9,121 nt of DNA, taken from NCBI GenBank assembly GCA_027038775.1, contig JALWGP010000282.1:1-9121 (forward strand), written 5' to 3'. Position numbers and translations under genes: made by a program. The notes below the pieces were generated by a model. The model had not been told where the DNA came from. It saw only the letters and a program-made list of their open reading frames with translations, and did no database searches. Within the stretch, counting starts at the first letter, position 1. The number at the start of each line of letters is the position of its first letter. Positions 6,976 to 9,121 of this stretch are shown piece by piece. The stretch comes from Sedimenticola sp. GTDB taxonomy: Bacteria; Pseudomonadota; Gammaproteobacteria; Chromatiales; Chromatiaceae.

Positions 6976-7005
6976 TTCTCAAGCGCTTTCGGCAAAGGGT
7001 ACAAT
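6976..7005 (+). promoter_or_regulatory. Candidate smpB promoter overlapping the divergent promoter
   Basis: TTCTCA (6976-6981) and TACAAT (7000-7005) are separated by 18 bases and match the sigma-70 -35 and -10 elements at four and five of six positions. Transcription would start only a few bases before the smpB ATG, giving a nearly leaderless mRNA. AAAGGG (about 6995-6999) would then not be in the message. An upstream start is possible. Confidence 0.35.
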
Positions 7006-7009
7006 TATA
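7004..7009 (-). promoter_or_regulatory. Candidate -10 box for the AGCS-ratA-rnfH-Omp85 operon
   Basis: Read on the minus strand, 7009-7004 is a perfect TATAAT. Transcription would begin near 6997, leaving about 30 bases before the symporter ATG at 6967, including its ribosome binding site. The -35 position falls in the first codons of smpB (TTTTTG at about 7032-7027) and is weak. The box lies within the interrupted palindrome GGGTA-6 nt-TACCC (6997-7012). Confidence 0.5.
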
Positions 7010-7012
7010 CCC

Positions 7013-7492
7013 ATGGCCAAAAAGAGCAAAAAGAAGGGCACGCCAGGCAGCACCATCGCCATCAACAAGACCGCGAAGCACGACTACTTCATCGAGCAGC
7101 GTTTCGAGGCGGGCATTGCGCTGGAAGGCTGGGAAGTGAAGAGTCTGCGGGAAAACCGGGTCAACCTCAAGGAGGCCTACATCCTGGTGAAGGACGACGA
7201 GCTCTGGCTCTTCGGCGCCCACATCACCCCCCTGCCCACGGCCTCCACCCACGTGCACCCCGATCCGCTGCGCACCCGCAAGCTGCTCATGCACCGGCGG
7301 GAGATCGACATGCTGCGAGGCATGGTGGAACGCAAGGGCTATACCCTGGTGCCCGTGGCCATGTACTGGAAGAAGGGGCGCGCCAAGGTGGAGATCGGCC
7401 TGGCCAAGGGCAAAAAGCTCCACGACAAGCGGGCCGCGGCCAAGGACCGCGACTGGCAGCGCGAGAAGGCGCGGCTCATGAAGCGGGGGTGA
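7013..7492 (+). CDS. smpB: SsrA-binding protein SmpB
   Basis: SmpB binds tmRNA and brings it to stalled ribosomes for trans-translation, which frees the ribosome and tags the unfinished protein. The 159-residue length is normal. Conserved blocks are [24 protein letters not shown] (about 21-44), NLKEAYI (51-57), [10 protein letters not shown] (89-98) and the basic C-terminal tail [22 protein letters not shown] (about 133-154), which in the family enters the decoding site in place of a codon-anticodon pair. The ATG at 7013 gives the usual MAKKSKKK basic start. An upstream open frame exists but runs antisense through the symporter and is ignored. The gene is divergent from the symporter operon. 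No ssrA (tmRNA) gene is recognisable in the window. Confidence 0.97.
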   Translation: MAKKSKKKGTPGSTIAINKTAKHDYFIEQRFEAGIALEGWEVKSLRENRVNLKEAYILVKDDELWLFGAHITPLPTASTHVHPDPLRTRKLLMHRREIDMLRGMVERKGYTLVPVAMYWKKGRAKVEIGLAKGKKLHDKRAAAKDRDWQREKARLMKRG

Positions 7493-7524
7493 TTCCCGTC
7501 AACCCTTTCCCGCGGCCGGTGCTC

Positions 7525-7530
7525 CATAAT
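7525..7530 (+). promoter_or_regulatory. Weak candidate -10 box for ppk2-maf
   Basis: CATAAT is five of six bases of the -10 consensus in the 79-base gap after smpB and would give a leader of about 35 bases. No convincing -35 box is at 16-18 bases. No terminator hairpin with a T-run separates smpB from ppk2, so readthrough from smpB is equally possible. Confidence 0.3.
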
Positions 7531-7571
7531 AGATTGATGAAGGCGAACAGAGATCGAACCAGGACCACCCA

Positions 7572-8471
7572 ATGAACCAGCAACTCATCGAAGTGGACGG
7601 CGAACGGATCACCGTCCAGGAACTCATCGACCGTTACCACCACGCGCTGGACGCGGAGAAGCGGCTGAAGAAGGAGGCGCGCAAGGCGCTCCGCCGGCGC
7701 CGCCAGGAGCAGGCCCTCAAACCCTACCAGGCGGAGCTGATCCGCATGCAGAACTACCTGGAAGACACCGGCAAACGCATGATCATTCTCTTCGAGGGGC
7801 GCGACGCCTCCGGCAAGGGCGGCACCATCCGCCGGGTCACCCGCTACATGAACGAGAAGCACTACCGCGTGGTGGCGCTGGGCAAGCCCACCAACGAGCA
7901 GCGCAGCCAGTGGTTCTTCCAGCGCTACGTCACCCAGTTCCCCCGCGGCGGCGAGGTGGTGCTCTTCGACCGCAGCTGGTACAACCGCGCCATGGTGGAA
8001 CCCATCTTCGGTTTCTGTACGCCGGAGGAGTACAAGAACTTCATGCGCGGCGTGAGCGGCTTCGAGAAGGACCTGGTGCGCCAGGGCACCATCCTGGTGA
8101 AGCTCTACTTCAGCGTCACCAAGGAGGAGCAGGCGCGCCGGTTCGAGCGGCGCAAGACCGACCCCCTGCGCCAGTGGAAACTGAGCGAGGTGGACCTGCA
8201 GGCCCAGGAGCGCTGGGACGACTTCACCACCCAGAAGTACGAGATGCTGAAGAAAACCCATACCACCCACGCCCCCTGGACGGTGATCCGCTCCAACGAC
8301 AAACACCTGGCGCGCCTCAACGCCATGAAGGTGATCCTCAACGCGGTGCCCTACGACCGCAGCGAGAGCGACCTGGACTTCGTGCCGGACCCCGACGTCG
8401 TCCTCTCCGGCGCCCGCGAGGTGGAGCTGATGGAGGCCGAGCGGCTGCGCAGCGGCAAGTTCACGGCATGA
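7572..8471 (+). CDS. ppk2: Polyphosphate kinase 2 (PPK2) family, class I-like
   Basis: This is a cytoplasmic kinase that uses inorganic polyphosphate to phosphorylate nucleoside diphosphates (class I) and also runs in reverse. It has 299 residues and a single P-loop domain. The Walker A motif is [11 protein letters not shown] (75-85) and Walker B is [12 protein letters not shown] (129-140), followed by MVEPIFGF. The lid is [20 protein letters not shown] (about 189-208) with its conserved basic residues. The first 60 residues form a charged helix ([15 protein letters not shown]) usual in single-domain PPK2. A further conserved stretch is [17 protein letters not shown] (234-250). The ATG at 7572 has AGGACC upstream. 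Its stop overlaps the Maf start by four bases. Class I is inferred from the single short domain. Whether ADP or GDP is preferred cannot be told. Confidence 0.95.
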   Translation: MNQQLIEVDGERITVQELIDRYHHALDAEKRLKKEARKALRRRRQEQALKPYQAELIRMQNYLEDTGKRMIILFEGRDASGKGGTIRRVTRYMNEKHYRVVALGKPTNEQRSQWFFQRYVTQFPRGGEVVLFDRSWYNRAMVEPIFGFCTPEEYKNFMRGVSGFEKDLVRQGTILVKLYFSVTKEEQARRFERRKTDPLRQWKLSEVDLQAQERWDDFTTQKYEMLKKTHTTHAPWTVIRSNDKHLARLNAMKVILNAVPYDRSESDLDFVPDPDVVLSGAREVELMEAERLRSGKFTA

Positions 8472-9043
8472 GGCTGGTGCTTGCTTCCACCTCTCCCTTC
8501 CGGCAGGCGCTGTTGGAGAAACTGGGGCTCCCCTTCGACACCGCCACACCCGACGTGGACGAGCGCCGCCGCGAGGGGGAGTCACCCGTGGCCCTGGTGA
8601 AGCGCCTGGCCGAATCCAAGGCACGGGCGGTGGCGGGGCGGTTCCCGGATGCCCTCATCATCGGTTCGGACCAGGTGGCCTGCCTGGGGGAGGAGATCCT
8701 GGGCAAGCCGGGCAGCGAGGAGAAGGCGGTGGCCCAGCTCATGGCCATGAACGGCCAGCGCGTCACCTTTCATACCGGGCTCTGCCTGCTCAATCATGCC
8801 ACGGAGAGGACGCAGGTGATCTGCGAGGATTTCCACGTCCACTTCCGGGACCTCACCGAGGCGCAGATCCGCCGCTACGTGGAGAAGGAGCAGCCCCTCC
8901 ACTGCGCCGGCAGCTTCAAGTCGGAGGGATACGGCATCACCCTGTTCCGCAGGCTCGAAGGCGACGACCCCAATGCCCTCGTCGGCCTGCCGTTGATCCG
9001 GCTGGTGGAGATGCTGGGGAAGGAGGGGGTGGAGCTGCCCTGA
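8468..9043 (+). CDS. yceF: Maf family pyrophosphatase, YceF type (7-methyl-GTP pyrophosphatase)
   Basis: This nucleotide-pool 'house-cleaning' enzyme hydrolyses modified nucleoside triphosphates to monophosphates. The YceF branch acts on 7-methyl-GTP. It has 191 residues, normal for the family. The N-terminal motif LASTSPFR (5-12) is followed by IIGSDQVA (64-71) with the catalytic Asp68, GKP (79-81), and [33 protein letters not shown] (about 144-176). The GSFKSEG block and IIGSDQV match E. coli YceF rather than the dTTP/UTP-specific YhdE branch. The ATG at 8468 overlaps the ppk2 stop as ATGA, so the two are probably translated together. In E. coli yceF sits by yceD-rpmF instead. The family is secure and the substrate branch is likely. 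Confidence 0.93.
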   Translation: MRLVLASTSPFRQALLEKLGLPFDTATPDVDERRREGESPVALVKRLAESKARAVAGRFPDALIIGSDQVACLGEEILGKPGSEEKAVAQLMAMNGQRVTFHTGLCLLNHATERTQVICEDFHVHFRDLTEAQIRRYVEKEQPLHCAGSFKSEGYGITLFRRLEGDDPNALVGLPLIRLVEMLGKEGVELP

Positions 9044-9046
9044 CGG

Positions 9047-9121
9047 GTTCGCGGCGGAGGCGCCGCTCCTACGCCGGGACCCGTGGCCAACCCGTAGGAG
9101 GCCCGCCCCCGGGCCGAATTT
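9047..9121. repeat. Head-to-head pair of REP-like hairpins after the Maf gene
   Basis: The first unit (9047-9073) is TTCGCGGCGG..CGCCGCTCCTACG with stem GCGGCG-GAGG-CGCCGC (9051-9066). The second (9093 to the window end) starts CGTAGGAG and holds stem GGCCC-6 nt-GGGCC (9100-9115) and then GAA. CTCCTACG (9066-9073) and CGTAGGAG (9093-9100) are exact complements, so the units are inverted with 19 bases between. The GTAGGAG head followed by a GC hairpin is typical of REP/BIME elements in gammaproteobacteria. The second copy may continue past the edge. Confidence 0.7.

Noticed and set aside
5960..7012. In-frame upstream extension of smpB on the plus strand
   Set aside because: It runs antisense through the symporter gene and encodes low-complexity His/Gly/Ala-rich sequence. 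SmpB starts normally at 7013.
7493..7571. tmRNA (ssrA) gene next to smpB
   Set aside because: The 79-base gap is far too short and shows no tRNA-like ends or tag reading frame.
7476..8624. Minus-strand open frame (382 codons)
   Set aside because: It is antisense to ppk2 and maf, with biased composition and no domain.

Overview
The window holds eight complete chromosomal protein genes and two edge features: a 5'-truncated gene at the left edge and a repeat pair at the right edge. The sequence is GC-rich. The gene set (smpB, ratA, rnfH, a YceF-type Maf protein, GltS, an Omp85 barrel and a lipoprotein with a clear lipobox) points to a Gram-negative gammaproteobacterium. The ratA-rnfH pair divergent from smpB is a familiar gammaproteobacterial arrangement. 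A Chromatiales-like or sulfur-oxidiser-like host would fit, but this is an impression and not shown. No rRNA, tRNA, tmRNA, insertion sequence, phage gene or CRISPR array was found.

Left block, plus strand (2-2954): the 3' part of a two-domain VOC (glyoxalase-fold) protein is followed one base later by a small Tyr/Gly-rich then Pro/Arg-rich lipoprotein. A 318-base gap without a supported gene follows. It carries an inverted repeat and an extended -10 promoter. Next come a small RRM-fold protein and, 15 bases on and in the same reading frame, the sodium/glutamate symporter gltS.

Middle (2955-3351): gltS converges on a minus-strand operon. The 397-base gap between them is dominated by a nested inverted repeat made of REP-like palindromic units. 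It is a likely bidirectional transcript-end or BIME-type element.

Minus-strand operon (6967 to 3352): an alanine/glycine:cation symporter (AGCS), ratA, rnfH and an Omp85-type outer-membrane barrel without POTRA domains are packed with overlaps of 1 and 4 bases and a gap of 3 bases, so they are probably one transcript. The operon and smpB diverge across 45 bases, with two candidate -10 boxes that overlap on opposite strands.

Right block, plus strand (7013-9043): smpB (trans-translation) is followed by ppk2 (polyphosphate-dependent nucleotide kinase) and a YceF-type Maf pyrophosphatase that overlaps ppk2 by four bases. This pair links nucleotide charging and nucleotide-pool cleaning. The window ends in two head-to-head REP-like hairpins.

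Most genes belong to known families, and I see no clear new defence or mobile system. The points most worth a second look are the POTRA-less Omp85 gene in the ratA-rnfH operon, the RRM protein with a non-canonical RNP1 in frame with gltS, and the compound inverted repeat.
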